A stretch of 64,000 nt of DNA. It comes from Panax quinquefolius (Eukaryota > Streptophyta > Magnoliopsida > Apiales > Araliaceae). The stretch lies in NCBI GenBank assembly GCA_020205615.1, contig CM035173.1:33969280-34033279 (forward strand), written 5' to 3'. Shown here piece by piece: positions 35,021 to 48,720 of the stretch. Within the stretch, counting starts at the first letter, position 1. Each line of letters starts with the position of its first letter. The translations under genes were made by a program, and so were the position numbers. The notes under the pieces are model-generated. The model was not told the origin of the DNA, ran no database searches, and saw nothing but the letters and a program-made list of their open reading frames with translations.

Positions 35021-36300
35021 GTGAAATTGAATTTTGTATCGACCTTGAATCCCGATACAAAACCCATTTCCAAAGCCCCATATCGAATGACTCTATTGAA
35101 CTTCAGGAGTTAAAAACCCAACTATAGGAATTGTTAGACATCGGTTTCATTTGTCCTAGTATGTCTTCTTGGGGTGCTCCTGTTCTATTCGTAAAGAAGA
35201 AAGATGGAAGTATGAGACTTTGTATTGATTATCGGAGTTGAATCATGTCACCATCAAAAAAAATAGGTACCCATTGCCTCGCATCATTGATGACTGTTTG
35301 ACCAATTGCAAGGAGCCAAATTCTTTTCAAAGATTTATCTTCATTAGGATATCATCGGTTGAAGATTAAAACCGATGACACTCCAAAGATCGCTTTCAAA
35401 ACTCCAGACGGCATTATGAATTCCTAGTCATGTCTTTTGGATTGACTAATGCTCTTCTGCCGCTTTCATGGATATGATGAACCGAGTATTCAAGGAATAT
35501 TTGGATCACTTTGTGGTCGTCTTTATTGATGACATCCTCATATACTCCAAAACCTTGAAGACCATGAAAGCAACACTTAAAGGTCGATACTCCAAAAGTT
35601 TTGTGAAAACAAGCTTTATGCCAAGTTGAAGAAATGCGAGTTCTGGCTTGAGGAAGTTGCATTCCTTGGGCACGTGATATCAAATCATGGAATATATGTT
35701 GACCCGACAAAGATTGAAGCAATTCAAAGCTGGGAGCAACCTAAGTCAGTGACTGAAGTATGTAGCTTTCTCGGCTTAGCTGATTATTATCGGAGATTCG
35801 TAGAAGGGTTTTCTTGAATCGCTACTCCATTAACTCAACTGACTCAAAAAGATACAAAATTCGGTTGGAGCGAGGAATATGAAAAGAGTTTTCAAGAACT
35901 CAAGAGGAGACTCATTTCAGCACCTGTTCTGACAATACCATCTATCTCGGAGGGATTTGTCATCTACAGTGATGCTTCAAGCAAAGGGTTAGGATATGTT
36001 CTCATGCAACATGGGAAATTCATAGCCTATGCCTCTCGACAACTCAAAAATATGAGAGGAATTATCCTACTCATGATCTAGAGTTGGCAGCAGTCGTTTT
36101 TGCGCTTAAGATTTGGAGGCATTACCTGTATGGAGAGAAGGTGGAGATCTATACGGATTATAAAAGCCTCAAATATTTCTTCACTCAAAAGGAACTCAAC
36201 ATGCAGCAATGACGATGGCTTGAGTTATTAAAAGATTATGATCATACCATCCAATACCATCCTGGAAAAGTGAACGTAGTAGCTGACGCATTGAGTAGAA
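35020..36300 (+). pseudogene. Element C reverse transcriptase and RNase H
   Basis: The only chromovirus here with the full RT-RNase H span. RT shows [31 protein letters not shown], then the catalytic [10 protein letters not shown] (35517-35547), then [17 protein letters not shown] (35632-35680) and [13 protein letters not shown] (35779-35817). RNase H shows [20 protein letters not shown] (from 35960), [28 protein letters not shown] and [19 protein letters not shown]. Stops (35128, 35240, 35815, 36210) and small indels inactivate it. It represents the autonomous ancestor from which the RT-less type could derive. Confidence 0.88.
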
Positions 36301-36984
36301 GATATGCGGGTACGAGTGCAATATTGTCAACGTAAAGACCCATTTTGTATGACTTGGAAAGGATGGAAATAGAGTTAAAGACTCCAGGGACCCATGTGAT
36401 GATGGCAAATATACGAGTGGAACCGACTTTAATCGATAAAGTTAAAGCTGTTCAAACTACAGACCTGGAGCTGATGCGTATGAAGAAAAAAGTGTAAGAA
36501 GGTGCTATTTCGGAAGCAAGAATCGATGAAGAAGGAATACTTCGAGTCAACTCCAGACTTTGTGTTCCTAACGATTCTGACTTGAAGTATAAAATCATGA
36601 TGGAGGCGCACAACACACCATTTGCAATCCATCCTGGGAGTACCAAAATGTATCATAATCTTCGACATACATTTTGGCGGAGCAATATGAAAGAAAGAGA
36701 TAGCGGGGTTTAATTATCTCAAGGTGTCTAACTTGTCAACGAGTCATGGCGGAGCATTAAATGCCAAAAGGTCCATTGGAACCACTTGAAATTCCAAAAT
36801 GGAAGATGGAGCACATTACTATGGATTTCGTTACTGGTCTTCCCAAGGTTTCTCAAGGCATAAATGCGATTTGGGACATTGTTGATAGATTGACCAAGTC
36901 AGCTCATTTCTTACCGATACGAGAAACTTTTACACTGGAACGTCTTGCTAATATGTACATAAACAAGATCGTAAGATTGCATGG
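36300..36984 (+). pseudogene. Element C integrase, first part
   Basis: The N-terminal zinc-binding region (CNTPFAIHPG-like, about 36605-36640) leads to GPLEPLEIPKWKMEHITMDF, then VTGLPKVSQGINAIWDIVDR with the first catalytic Asp, and THERLANMYINK-like sequence. It stops at IVRLHG (36984), where a solo LTR is inserted, and resumes at 40841. Confidence 0.86.
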
Positions 36985-39900
36985 TGTGACGCCCCCAAAA
37001 TAGGTCCATTCTATCCAACCTATTCTGAGTCGCCAAATACCTGGTACAGAAAACAACTACAACTTTATTACTTCAATTATCGTGCAAAATACAACAACAC
37101 ATATACTGTGAGTTTTAATACCAACTGTGACTCATGTCCCAACTATGGACAACACCTCACATTGATACATTACATAAAGGTACAGTCAATAACTGTTTTA
37201 GAAATTAAAATCTTTTGAAAGTACTCAAGGAAACCTTCGTACATAGGAGGCCATGAATCTAAGTTATGATAGATATCATATGTCCAGAGAATTATCCTTG
37301 GTTGATCCAATAGACCCCAAAAAAATGAGAAGATTACTATCATGTTCCTTCCAATGGTGAGTCTTCTCTTGACATATAACTATCTCCACCGTCTGCAATT
37401 GAACGTTATGTTTCAACTAAACTCCAAGATCATATAGGTAGTGCTCGTAGATATACTCAACAAGTGGATATGCACAACCATGTCTTATGATAACTCGTAG
37501 GTTATTAGACATCTTGTATGATAGTGGCAAAACACCCTTCTAAACTTGGGTTCACCTCACCCTATTCGGTTCACCAAAATTAAATATCAAATGACGTATA
37601 CAATACGACACATTTACCTAAAGTTCTCAATAAAATTATTTTTATACTATTTGGGAGAACCTCGAGCAACTATATGTAGACCACCGATTCTATTCCCCTC
37701 GTTATCCCCGGGCCGACCCAAAACCACACTCTTATTACCTGAAAGAAATTTTGAAGCAAAAGGGTGAGCACAACTAGCTCAGTAAAGAATATCATGACTA
37801 AAGATAATTAAATTATCAATAGCCTTCGTCAGTAATAAATCAGAGATTTAGAACATATGGTAGATGATAAAACTTTTCAACCATAGTTACAGCGGAATGA
37901 ACAATCCATTAGAAGAGTCAAACTGACCATAAAGTCTATTATCTTCTCCATGTTAAAAGTCCACCAACAATGCTTTGACCCTGTAACATTAATCAACAGA
38001 TCTTGTTCACAGTCATGTGAATAACTCATAATCATAATTGTAGTTCTAATTTTCTCTTCTCATCCAAGACGAAGATATTTTTCATCACATGTCTTTACCT
38101 GAAACATCAAAGATCATGGTTATACCAAATATATTTCCTGTTCATAATCATACTAATAAGTTCATATTTGCATTACGGGCCAAAGATATTCATTAACAGT
38201 TCATCTTTGCACTACATGCTAAAGATATTCAATAACAGGTCATCTTTGCACTATGAGCCAAAGATATTCAACAACAGGTCATCTTTGCACTACACGCCAA
38301 AGATATTCATCAATAATTCATCTTCGCACTACAGGCCAAAGATATTAATATTTCTAAGAAATATATAATCATTTCAGAAGTTATATAAACAATAATTATA
38401 ATCATGTTGATCAATTCACCTTTGCACTTAAGCTAAAAATATTCAATTGTAAATTCAATGGTCATGATCATACCAGTCAACGATTCAACTTTGCACTACT
38501 GGCCAAAGAGAACCCATAGTCATGATCATACCAATAACCTACCAATCTTTACACTTAAGTCAAAGAGAAATTTCATCACCGAGATTATAAAAATGTTATA
38601 TATGATAATAAAAATAATATAATCAACATATAGATTTAATCTCAAGAGTAAGATTCATAAATTAATGATTTCATAACACCTTAATCCAAATGTTATAAAT
38701 CACTTAATAATCTCATAATCTAATATTATTAATATTACCACAATATTTTAATCATTTCTTAAACTTATAAATAATTTATTTTAATTGTTTACATTTTACC
38801 AATTAATGCATTTAATCATCCTAAAATGCCAAACTCATAAGATTTCATCACCAATAACCAAAACCCTCATCAAAAATCTGCATATACCTTCTATAGGATT
38901 TCCATGCCATAAAATCCTATTTTCCACTTTTCTTACTTCACATAACATATTTAATTCATTTATTCATAACTAGTCCATTTTCATGAAAAATACCAAATCG
39001 ATTCCAAAAATATTTTTTTTCTGGGATTTAGCATAATATAGTCCCATATTGAACATATATTTTTCTCAGAATTTTTAAAATTCATTTACTATTTTTCATA
39101 TGGCCAAAACTACCCAATGTCTAGATATTTATCATAAATTGTACTTTTATCCAAAAATTTCAAAATGTATAGGATATACTAATGTTATATAGATGTACTC
39201 CCAATAAAAATTTCATCAATTTTGGAGTTAACCACAAGGAGTTATAAGAGTTTACTTTTAAAATAGTCTTTTCTCATAAAATTCATAACTCTTAATCTAT
39301 ACATCCAAAAATCACCATTTTTTGACACAATCAAGAAAACTCATCAAATTATCATTTCAAATTTTTCCAGAATTTTTGAAGGTCCGAAAAAAGTACAAAA
39401 CTGAAAAACATAATAACCCTTAAAAATTCCTTACAATCCTTTACCTCGAAAAAGCAGTATTTCTAACCGGAATGGAAAGTCGAAGGAACCTTGCACTGAA
39501 TAGCCACTCTCAAAGTATCTAAATACTCACAAAATACGCTCGATAATATAGAAAGAGAAAGAGAGAAAGCTTATGTTTCTGGTGTGTTTTTCAATTCTAA
39601 CTTAGCCCTCTATTTATAGGAAAATGTTAGCACGCCGAAGCAGACTTGACCTGCTACCTGATAGCTTTACATGCTACTATTGCCACCCACCACATTTGAA
39701 TTAGAATTTCAGCACATTTCTTCACCAACCATAGGTGGGGCCCACACATTCTAGAATTTTCCACCAAAATGATAAATTCTGAAACTTCAACAATTTCTGA
39801 ACCAGTCACCTCTTAAAATTCATAACAATTTATACGTTCATTTTTAACGGTTCAAAATTTGTGGACATAAACTCAACTTATATATGTATAACATATCAAA

Positions 39901-40840
39901 AAATCACAACGATCCAATGGTCGGATTAAAAATTATAACTCACGCAATATATCACAAAAACACTAGTTTGATTTTTAATACATCATTTCCGACAAAAATA
40001 CTGATAAAATACCTCAACATTAATTCCTTCATTTATAACCACATAAATAAATCCATCATTTATATCTGAATCAAATAAATATTTTCTTATCAAATAAATC
40101 AATAATTAATTATTCACAAATAATATTACATAATCAAAATTATGACAACTAGGTATGCTCACGTAATGAAAGGGGCTTTCAGATAAAGATTTCTCTCTTT
40201 CTTGGCGCTCAATTAGGTGACCAAACCTCGTCCTGTGATGAACTTTCTAGACATTGCCAATAATGCTATCTAATAATATTATTCAAATAATATGAATTAT
40301 TGATCCGATAATGGGAAATATCATGCGGTGACAATTATTGAAATAACAATAATATAAAATATCAACGCAGCAATTATTGAATCAATAAAATAAAATATTG
40401 AGCGATAATTCTGTGTAACAAATATTGAGTAGTGCCTTCACGTAAGAATCAATAATTCAAAAATACATGCAATACCGTGTAAGCATCTTGCAACCATGCA
40501 TATTACTGTATTTTAACCACCAGGTATTCCAACAGTGTTAACGGTAACTACTACGTCGTTATTTATAAAAACTCAAACTTGTCGTTTTCTTCATCCGACA
40601 ATTATTCTATTATGGGGCCCACAACTAGCTGCGCCGTCGTACGAATAGTCCCGACAAAAAGAATATTCCACGACCAAACGAATATTCTCCGACAACAATG
40701 AGTATTTTATAACCACTTGCGTATTTTGAAAATTTTACATATATCACCATTAACTTTAACTTTTTATCAATTTAACCATTTACTGAATAACAATTATAAG
40801 AAAAATTAAATACTTTTATTTCATAAAATTGGGGTCTTTA
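36985..40840 (-). repeat. Reverse-strand solo LTR inside element C integrase
   Basis: It begins TGTGACGCCCCC and ends GGGGTCTTTA, reverse-strand versions of the chromovirus LTR ends. Short flanking repeats CATGG (36980-36984) and TATGG (40841-40845) mark the insertion, and the integrase reading frame continues on both sides. No internal region adjoins it, so it is a solo LTR left by LTR-LTR recombination. At 3.86 kb it is about 1 kb longer than the other LTRs, with extra sequence at 37100-37760. Hairpin units occupy 38165-38345. Confidence 0.82.
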
Positions 40841-41761
40841 TATGGTATACCAGTATCCATAGTTTCTGATCGAGACCCAAGATTCACTTCAAGATTTTGG
40901 GTTAGTTTGCAAAAAGCTATGGGCACAGATTTATGATTTAGTTCGGCATATCATCCTCAAACGGATGGGCAGTCGGAAAGGAATATTCAAACTCTTGAAG
41001 ATTTATTAAGACTCTGTGTCCTTGACTTCAAGGGAATTCGGGACAAGTTCTTACCATTGGTGAAGTTTTCCTACAACAAAAGTTATCAAAGAAGTATTGG
41101 CATAGCTCCATTTGAGGCTTTGTATGGAAGAAAGTGTCGTTCTCCAGTATGCTGGGATGAGGTGGGTGAAGCAACATTGTTGGGACCGAATTTGGTACGT
41201 ATTACTACGAAAAAGATTTAAACGATCCGACAACGTATAAAAACCTCACAAGATTGACAAAAGAGTTATGTTGATCTTCATCGAAAGGACGTGGAATTCA
41301 ATACTGGAGATCATGTGTTGTTACGTGTTGCTCCATGGAAAGGAGTTACAAGATTTGGAAAGAGAGAAAAGCTCAATCCTCGATTCATTGGCCCATTTTT
41401 AATCCTCGATCGAGTAGGAACTATGGCCTATAGACTCGCCTTACCACCAAGTATGTCTCGTGTTTATAACGTTTTTCACATATCTATGTTACGTAAATAT
41501 GTGAAAGACTCGAACCATATTATTGAATTAGAACCAGACGAGATAGAGGAAGATTTAACGTATGAAGAGTTACCTGTTAAAATCTTGGATAAGAATGATC
41601 ATATTCTACGCTCTAAAGTTATACCTCAAGTCAAAGTTTTGTGGAGAAACCACGATGTGGAGGAAATGACCTGGGAGTTAAAATCTGAGATGAAATCAAG
41701 GTATCCTCACCTCTTCGACATACCAGGTATGCACCCTAATTTCGAGGACGAAATTTCATAA
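40841..41761 (+). pseudogene. Element C integrase, second part with chromodomain-like end
   Basis: It resumes with VSIVSDRDPRFTSRFW (second catalytic Asp) and AYHPQTDGQSER (third catalytic residue, Glu). There is a nonsense codon just before (GTDL-stop-FSSAYHPQ, near 40934). The C-terminal half is open from 41291 (156 residues): FNTGDHVLLRVAPWKGVTRF, LNPRFIGPFLILDRVG, AYRLALPPSMSRVYNVFHIS, then the chromodomain-like VIPQVKVLWRNHDVEEMTWE end. This end is what places the element among chromoviruses. Confidence 0.87.
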
Positions 41762-41772
41762 GAAGGGGAGGT
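41759..41772 (+). promoter_or_regulatory. Polypurine tract of element C
   Basis: TAAGAAGGGGAGGT, immediately upstream of the 3' LTR start TGTAAGACCCC. Confidence 0.8.
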
Positions 41773-43931
41773 TGTAAGACCCCAACTTTTATGAATAAAG
41801 AATAATTTTCTCGAAATATATTTTTGAATATTATGGTGTGGATTTGATATAATGTTATAGTTGTGGGTAATATTTATAAATTTTGCAAAGTAAGCAAGTT
41901 GTTATATAATATTCGATTGGTCGGGAAATATTCGTTTTAACATGAAATATTTGTACGACGACACAATCATTGGTGGACCCCACAATGGAAGTATTATCGT
42001 AGTTAGAAAATGACATAATTATCTTTTTATAAAAATAACGGCGAAAGTTTTACCATTAAACTGTTGAACTACCCGGTAGTAAAAGTACAAAGAATCTGGC
42101 GTGGTTGCGTAGTATCACACGATATTGATTATTGATGCTTACGTGAGAAGTCACCGCTTATACTCAATTATTACTACGAAAGAATTGTTGCATCATATCT
42201 CTCATATTATTGATTCGATTATTGTCACAAAGATCATCTCGCATAATATGATATATTATTAAATCAATAATTGAGACGATAAAGTTATTCATATTATTAA
42301 ATTGCAATATTTACAATGTCTAGAAGTTCTGTCAATGATTGATTTGGTCATCTAATTGCGCCAATAAGGAGAAATCCTTATCGGAAAACCCCCTCTTTCC
42401 TGGGAACGACCTGGTTGTTAAATATTTTGAGTTATAATATTAATGATGAATAAGTTCGTGTTTATTAAAGATGAAATTGATAGTTTCATTGTGTTGGAAT
42501 TATTAGTGTTAGTGGAAATCGACATTTATTTCGATATTAATTGATGTCTAGAAGTTATCTTGACGATCAGTAATTAACTGGATAAATGAGCAATTAATTG
42601 CTATTAATTCACATGATTATGACTATTTGTTCACATTTGTGTACTATTAATTCACATTCTTGTACTATTAGGGGAGTTGGTGCAAGATTGATAATACTTG
42701 CATGACTAAGTTAAAAATGGAGGTATAGATGGAGGTACTATACTGTAATTCACATTTTCACATGATTATAACTATTGATTCACATGATTGAACTATTGAT
42801 TCATATTATTTACTATTAGGGGAAGTGGTGCAAGTTTGATAATACTTGCAGGACTAAATTAAAAATGAAAGAAAAGTTGAAGGTATTTACTGTAATATTT
42901 CGAGCCCTAAAACGTGTAATTATCGAAACTATATTTTCCTATAAATAGAAGCTCATTCTTCCTTCATTTCTCACCAATTCACTAAAGCTATAGAGCAATT
43001 ATTATAGAGAGAAATTATAGAGAGAAAGAAGAATAGAAGTCCGCTACCTCTACTCCAAAGATCCAATTTTTTTAAGGTAAGGGGTATTATTTCTTTCAGA
43101 TTCATGAAGAGAGCTTCTATTATTCCATTCTTTATTATTATGTTGGAATAATGCATCATGCCAAGTACCGCATACATGGTGAAATTCTTACATTATTCAA
43201 TTCTTTATTATTCTGTTGGAATATCCCTGTTCATTTCGTGATTACGCTAGACTGGTTCCATTCTTTATTATTTCATTGGAATAACTCGTCTGTATGCGAT
43301 TCTATCGCATGCATGGTGAATTCTTTGTTATTCCATTTCGTATTATTATTCATTTGGAATATCATATTCATGCGGATTACGCTAAACTTGGTTTCATTCT
43401 TTATTATTCATTGGAATAACTCATGCATGTAAGGCTCTATTATGTACGTGGTGAATTCTTCTATTATTCCATTCTTTATTATTACGTTGGAATATCACGT
43501 CTGCATGCGGATTACGCATTGACACGGTTCCATTCTTTATTATTATGTTGGAATAACTTTTTGTCATGTGGATTATCACATGCATGGTGAATGATCCTTC
43601 GTATTCATTCCTTATTAAATAGTGGAAATGATCCGCTCTACGTGGATTACCGCATGGCGAGTGAAAATCCATTTGCAGTTTCATATATTCTATGATACTT
43701 ATTTGGTTAAAGTTTTGGCTTCTATACTCCATAAAATTAGTAGAATATCATGGATAATTGCGCTTCATCCGATATCTTTTCATGAAAATATTCTTCTAAG
43801 CATTCTTGAATTTTACTCCATAAAGCAGTATCATGTTGACAATTTGGACGTAATTGATTTCAAGATAAATTAACTTATAAATCTTTAAAATTTATTCTTG
43901 AACTTGTTTTATTGAATTATTATGTCATTGT
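41773..43931 (+). repeat. Element C 3' LTR, first part
   Basis: Matches 30214-32350 of the 5' LTR, including the TATA box (42940-42947) and the hairpin-repeat array (43113-43640). It is broken at ATTGT (43927-43931), where element D is inserted, and resumes at 53556. Confidence 0.9.
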
Positions 43932-46838
43932 TGTAAGACCCCGAAATTTTTAAATAAAAAGGAATTTCCTTTATTTATTATTTTGAAATAGTAAGGGTTG
44001 ATTTGATTAATGTGGATAGTTAAGGGTTAAATATGCAAATATTTCAAATTAAGCAAGTGGTTATAAAATATTCATTATCGTGGGAATATTCGTTTGGTGT
44101 CGTGGAATATTCGTGATCATTTGTGAATATTCGTATGATATGCGACCAACATGTGTGGGCCCCATAACGGAAAGTGATTGGATGAAGAAAACGATAAATA
44201 TAAGTTGTTTTTAAATAATAGCGGCATAGTTGTTACAGTTTAATCTTGTTGGAATACTTCTAAATTGGTTAAAAACACACTAATCTGGCATTGTCGAAAA
44301 GAAGATGGCTACCGGTATTGCACCAATTATTGATTCTTACGTAAGAAGGCACTACTCAATAATTGTTACGAAGAATTTCTTGTCAAAGATTTTATTTTAT
44401 CGAGTTAATAATTCTGCGTTGATATATTTTATATCGTTGTTGTTTCAATAATTGTCATTACACAAGATCTTTCATTATCGAAGCAATAATTCATATTATC
44501 CGAATAATATTATTAGATAACATTATTGGCAATGTCTAGAAAGTTCTGTCTAAGGAGAGGTTTGGTCACCTAATTGCGGCATGAAGAAGAAGAAATTCTT
44601 ATTGGAAAGCCCCCTCTTCCTGAACCGCCAGGTCATCAATATTGTGATTCCGTAATATTATTTGTGAATAATTAATTATTGATTTATATGATGAGGAAAA
44701 TATTGATTTTATGTGGATATAGATGGAGAAAATTTTATGGTGACAATTGTTGAAAATTGAAATTTTATCTTTTTACGATAAAATAATTCATTTAAATATA
44801 TTATTATATTTTAATAATATAATAATGGTGATATTTTTACAACGAATGTGGGATATATGAGTATACGAGGAGGAAGAGTATTTTTATTTGCAATAAATGT
44901 TTAAAACATGTTAAACATGCTCTGTGGACCCCATTTATCGAATAGAAATTTGATTATAGCACGTAAAATCGCCTGTTTGTGGATTTCGGTCAATTTCTAT
45001 TTGGAATTTGGAAAAACTTTCTTCTGTAAAGTTGTAGAGAATTGAATTTCCTATAAAACTCGCGAGATTGAATTTTCTGATGAAAGGGCTATTTATTATG
45101 AATTATTGAAGTTCAAGCTCAAATAATTAATTTTTGTAAGTTTTAATTATTTATTTTATGAAAAACGTTTTTTATCATTTCTTTCTAGAAAGGTGGCATG
45201 TGGGAAATGCTAGGATCTGAATTCTAAGGTTGGCGTATGAATTTGATATATATATATATATATTAATTTATTAAATTTTCTCGCTTTGGTGTTCTAAAGA
45301 TTTTCCTATAAATAGGGTGCTTAGGTTAGAATTGAAAATCACACCTTAAAATCAAGTTTTCTCTCTATATTATCGAGCGTATTCTTGTGAGTATTTTGAG
45401 TATACTTTGAGTATTGCTATATCTGCAAGTCCAAGTCATAGCCTTTATATCCAGGGTTTCACCTAGAAATCTTAATCTTTCGAGGTAAGGGATATTATTT
45501 TTTTTCGTAATGATATTATTTCTTCAATATCATTATCTTTGAAATGTTGATCTGAAGTTTTTATCAAATTTGGAACTTTTTCATGTCGGGGTTACTTTAT
45601 TCATGGGTTACTTATTCATGAAGTTACTATTCACGAGTTCTTATTCATGAGTTACTTATTCACGAGTTCTTATTCACACAGTACTATTCATGAAGCGTGA
45701 AGATGTTTTTGTGGAATTTCTATCTTTTGGTGTCTGAGTTACTTATTCACGATACTCAAAGACTATTCACGATACTTGGATTATTCACCTAAAAATAAAA
45801 TTTCTTCTTTTCGTCGAAAAACATCTATTCGGATACTAGCTTTGATTGTATCCGTGTTTTGATCATTCTTGAATTTTACACCACTATGATTATTTTTTGA
45901 GGTATTTTGGGCGTAGATAAAACCAAGTACGAATCCTTAATCCTTAATCCTTGTCATTTTGTTTCCTTTGGATTCGTTTCTTTAAAAATATTTTTCATCA
46001 TCCTCACTCTTAAATGATGATATTATTGAATATCTTTGGCCCGTAGTGCAAAGATGAATGATTTCAAGAATATCTTTGGCTCAGTAGTGCAAAGATGAGC
46101 AGTGTTGAGATGAACATACCAGATTGATTAATATCTTTGGCCACAGAGTAAAGATGAACAGTGTTGAGATGAACATGATCGATTGATTAATATCTTTGGC
46201 CCGTAGAGTAAAGATGATGCAGTGTTTAAATGAACATGACTTAATTAATCGATGAATATCTTTGGCTGTGTAGTGCAAAGATGAATATTTGATTCCGGAT
46301 GTATATTGATTGATGTTGGGGGATAAAATATTGATGATGGATCGTTAAATTCATAGATTATAGTAGATTTCATTCTACGTAACTCTTTCATGAATTATTA
46401 TTTCCGCCGCGAATATTGATCCGAAACTTGTTGCCTATTGTATTCTATCGATTTTTCCTCGTTGAAGACTAACGATAATTTGTTGTATATTATCTTAGTC
46501 ATAATATTCTTTACTCTTGGGCTAGTTGAGCTCACCCTTTTCCTTGTTGTTCCATTTTTCTTCTCGAGGCGAGAATGAGAATGTAGCGAGTACTTAGTAG
46601 GGGTATGGAATGAAGGTTTACAGAGAGTTGTTTAGTAGTCCTCACCATTTTGTAAAATAATGAATCAATAATTATGATGGGGATTTTTTTTTTGCGTGTG
46701 GATATTGTCTAGATGGCAATATCGTATTTAAACTCAAAGTTTATATGTTGTAATAATAAAGTTGTAGTTATTTCGCATCGTATATTTGGCTGACTCGAGA
46801 ATGGGTTGGATGGAATGGACCTATTTGGGGGCGCCGGT
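43932..46838 (+). repeat. Element D 5' LTR
   Basis: It starts TGTAAGACCCCG and ends GGGGGCGCCGG before the primer site. TATA box near 45307. It belongs to the same LTR subfamily as element A. An (AT)n tract lies at 45249-45264 and hairpin units at 46027-46285. Confidence 0.9.
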
Positions 46839-46840
46839 TA

Positions 46841-46858
46841 TTGGTATCGAGCTTAGGG
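46841..46858 (+). promoter_or_regulatory. Primer binding site of element D
   Basis: TTGGTATCGAGCTTAGGG, identical to that of element A. Confidence 0.75.
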
Positions 46859-47023
46859 ATATGATCTCTGGCGGAGATCGGGGAATAGAACTAGGAGGGA
46901 GAGACGAGTAAATCCTTCGCTAGTGTGTCCTACCTAAGCTTATTTGTTAGTTGGTCAAGATATAGGGATATTATGTGATATATTGATTTCCTTAATTAAC
47001 CCTTGTTTTATGTAGATTTGAGA

Positions 47024-48255
47024 ATGTCGACCGAGAATATTAACAATTGGAGTAAATGAGGACCGTGGAGATGCCTCAGACTTCACCAACGAGGAGAGCG
47101 TGCAACAAGTCGGCAATGTTCCTCCCGTGAACAACACCACCGAAGCGGATGATGAACGAGGATGTTTAGAAGCTTTTTGCGATTCATGCAAAATCGGGTG
47201 GAGACTCGTGTTCAAAATCTGAGGAGAAATGATAGCAATTCACGGGTGGTCACAAACAAAACAGTTCAAAGAGTTGGGACCACTGTGCTGGGAAAGCCGG
47301 ATCCGATTAAAGTGAGACGTGGTCAAACAAATTACCAAGATATTCGATGTCTTGGGATGCACGGAGAGAACGAGAAGGTTCCATTCGCCACCTTTATGTT
47401 CCGTGGCGAAGCAGACATGGTGGAAATCGTGAAGCGTATCCATCCACCGTACTTTCAAGATATCATGGAGACGCGTTTGAAACAGTTCAATGACAAGTAC
47501 TTCCCCGAAAGTATTCGCTATATGAAGGAAGTGGAGTTTATTAGACTAGAAAGCAGAATAACATGGCGGTGTCCCAAAGACGAAGGCGAAGTTCGCGGAG
47601 TTATCCGGTTGCCCTCATTTGGTGGAGAATGAGGAAGCGTATGACGCGGATGTTTCGAGAGGTTTGAAACCCGGCATACGTCGATATCTCATTTCTCATA
47701 AATTTTCTCTCTATTCAGATGTTGTCACCGGTGGGGCTCGATTGTAGAGAGCGAGATAACGAAATACGTTCAACCGAGGGACCATAACCGAGGATCATAC
47801 AAGAAGATAGCGGTCATCGAATAACGATAACCAACGGAGAAAGAAGAATACAGACAAAGCGGTAACCACTCCGGTGGTAATCGTGGCCATGAAAATAGAA
47901 GAAGTGGAGTGGGAGGAGATTTTAAAAGAGGAGATTCAACAACGACCATGTGAAGACGTCGCGCCCGTGAAGCAACTAGTTTTAAGGGAGGAGAACGACC
48001 ACCGGTCGTAAGTTACAAATGCTTGGGGAAAGAGGGACATATCACCCAAACCGCCCACAGCAGTTTAAGGTATGCTATAATTGTGGAAAAGAAGGACATA
48101 TCACGCTTCGAGATCATGCGATATCGAAACCTAGTCCAATGAGAATGGTGACTCAAAAGGATGTCCCGAGAAAAGTCAAAGTCAACGGTTCTTGGAAGGC
48201 GTTTGTCGTGACCGGTCAAAATGCAAGGAACCCGAACGAAGTTAAGTACGCAGGT
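47024..48255 (+). pseudogene. Element D gag
   Basis: The start ATGTCGACCGAGAAT at 47024 is followed by capsid fragments: DEDVQQ-like near 47090, MFRSFLRFMQN at 47162, KVPFATFMFRGEAD at 47377-47418, QFNDKYFPESIRYMKEVEFIR at 47486-47548. The zinc knuckle CYNCGKEGHI lies at 48075-48104. Small indels put successive pieces in different frames. Confidence 0.85.
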
Positions 48256-48720
48256 TAGTCAATTATAAATTCTTGCGAAGTATATACCTTACTAGATATC
48301 GGTTCACCCATTCTTTTATCTCTCTTACTTGCGGCCAACGTTTGAACTTGACTACGGAGAAATTAGACTTTGACCTATTTATGGAGACTCCGTTGGGGAG
48401 AAACTTTCATTACATCCGTTGTTTAAAAATCTTGCTTGATTCAAGTTGGCACTATCACATTACCTGTTAACCTTATTTCTATAGAGATATTTGCTTTTGA
48501 TGTGATTTTAAGGTTAACTACTCATCATGCCAAAATTAATTACTTTCGTAAGGTTGTTAGTTTTCATATTCCTAAGCAACCTGTTATTCGAATTCAAGCA
48601 ATCAAACCATTGTAGTCAAACATTTTCATATCAAGCTATGAAGTCATTCGTTTATTACGGATGTCAAGTTTTCTTAATCCATGTTATGGATTTGAATAAA
48701 GACACGTCAGATTTGAATAA
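48256..48720 (+). pseudogene. Element D protease remnant
   Basis: NSCEVYTLLDIGSPILLSLL (48267-48326): the catalytic DTGA is DIGS and the frame shifts directly after it. LNLTTEKLDFDLFMETPLG follows in another frame. The lesion lies where element A is also damaged (DMGST). Confidence 0.8.

Noticed and set aside
36761..37003. 80-codon frame ending VTPPK as a complete small protein
   Set aside because: It is the integrase core of element C, ended artificially by the inserted solo LTR.
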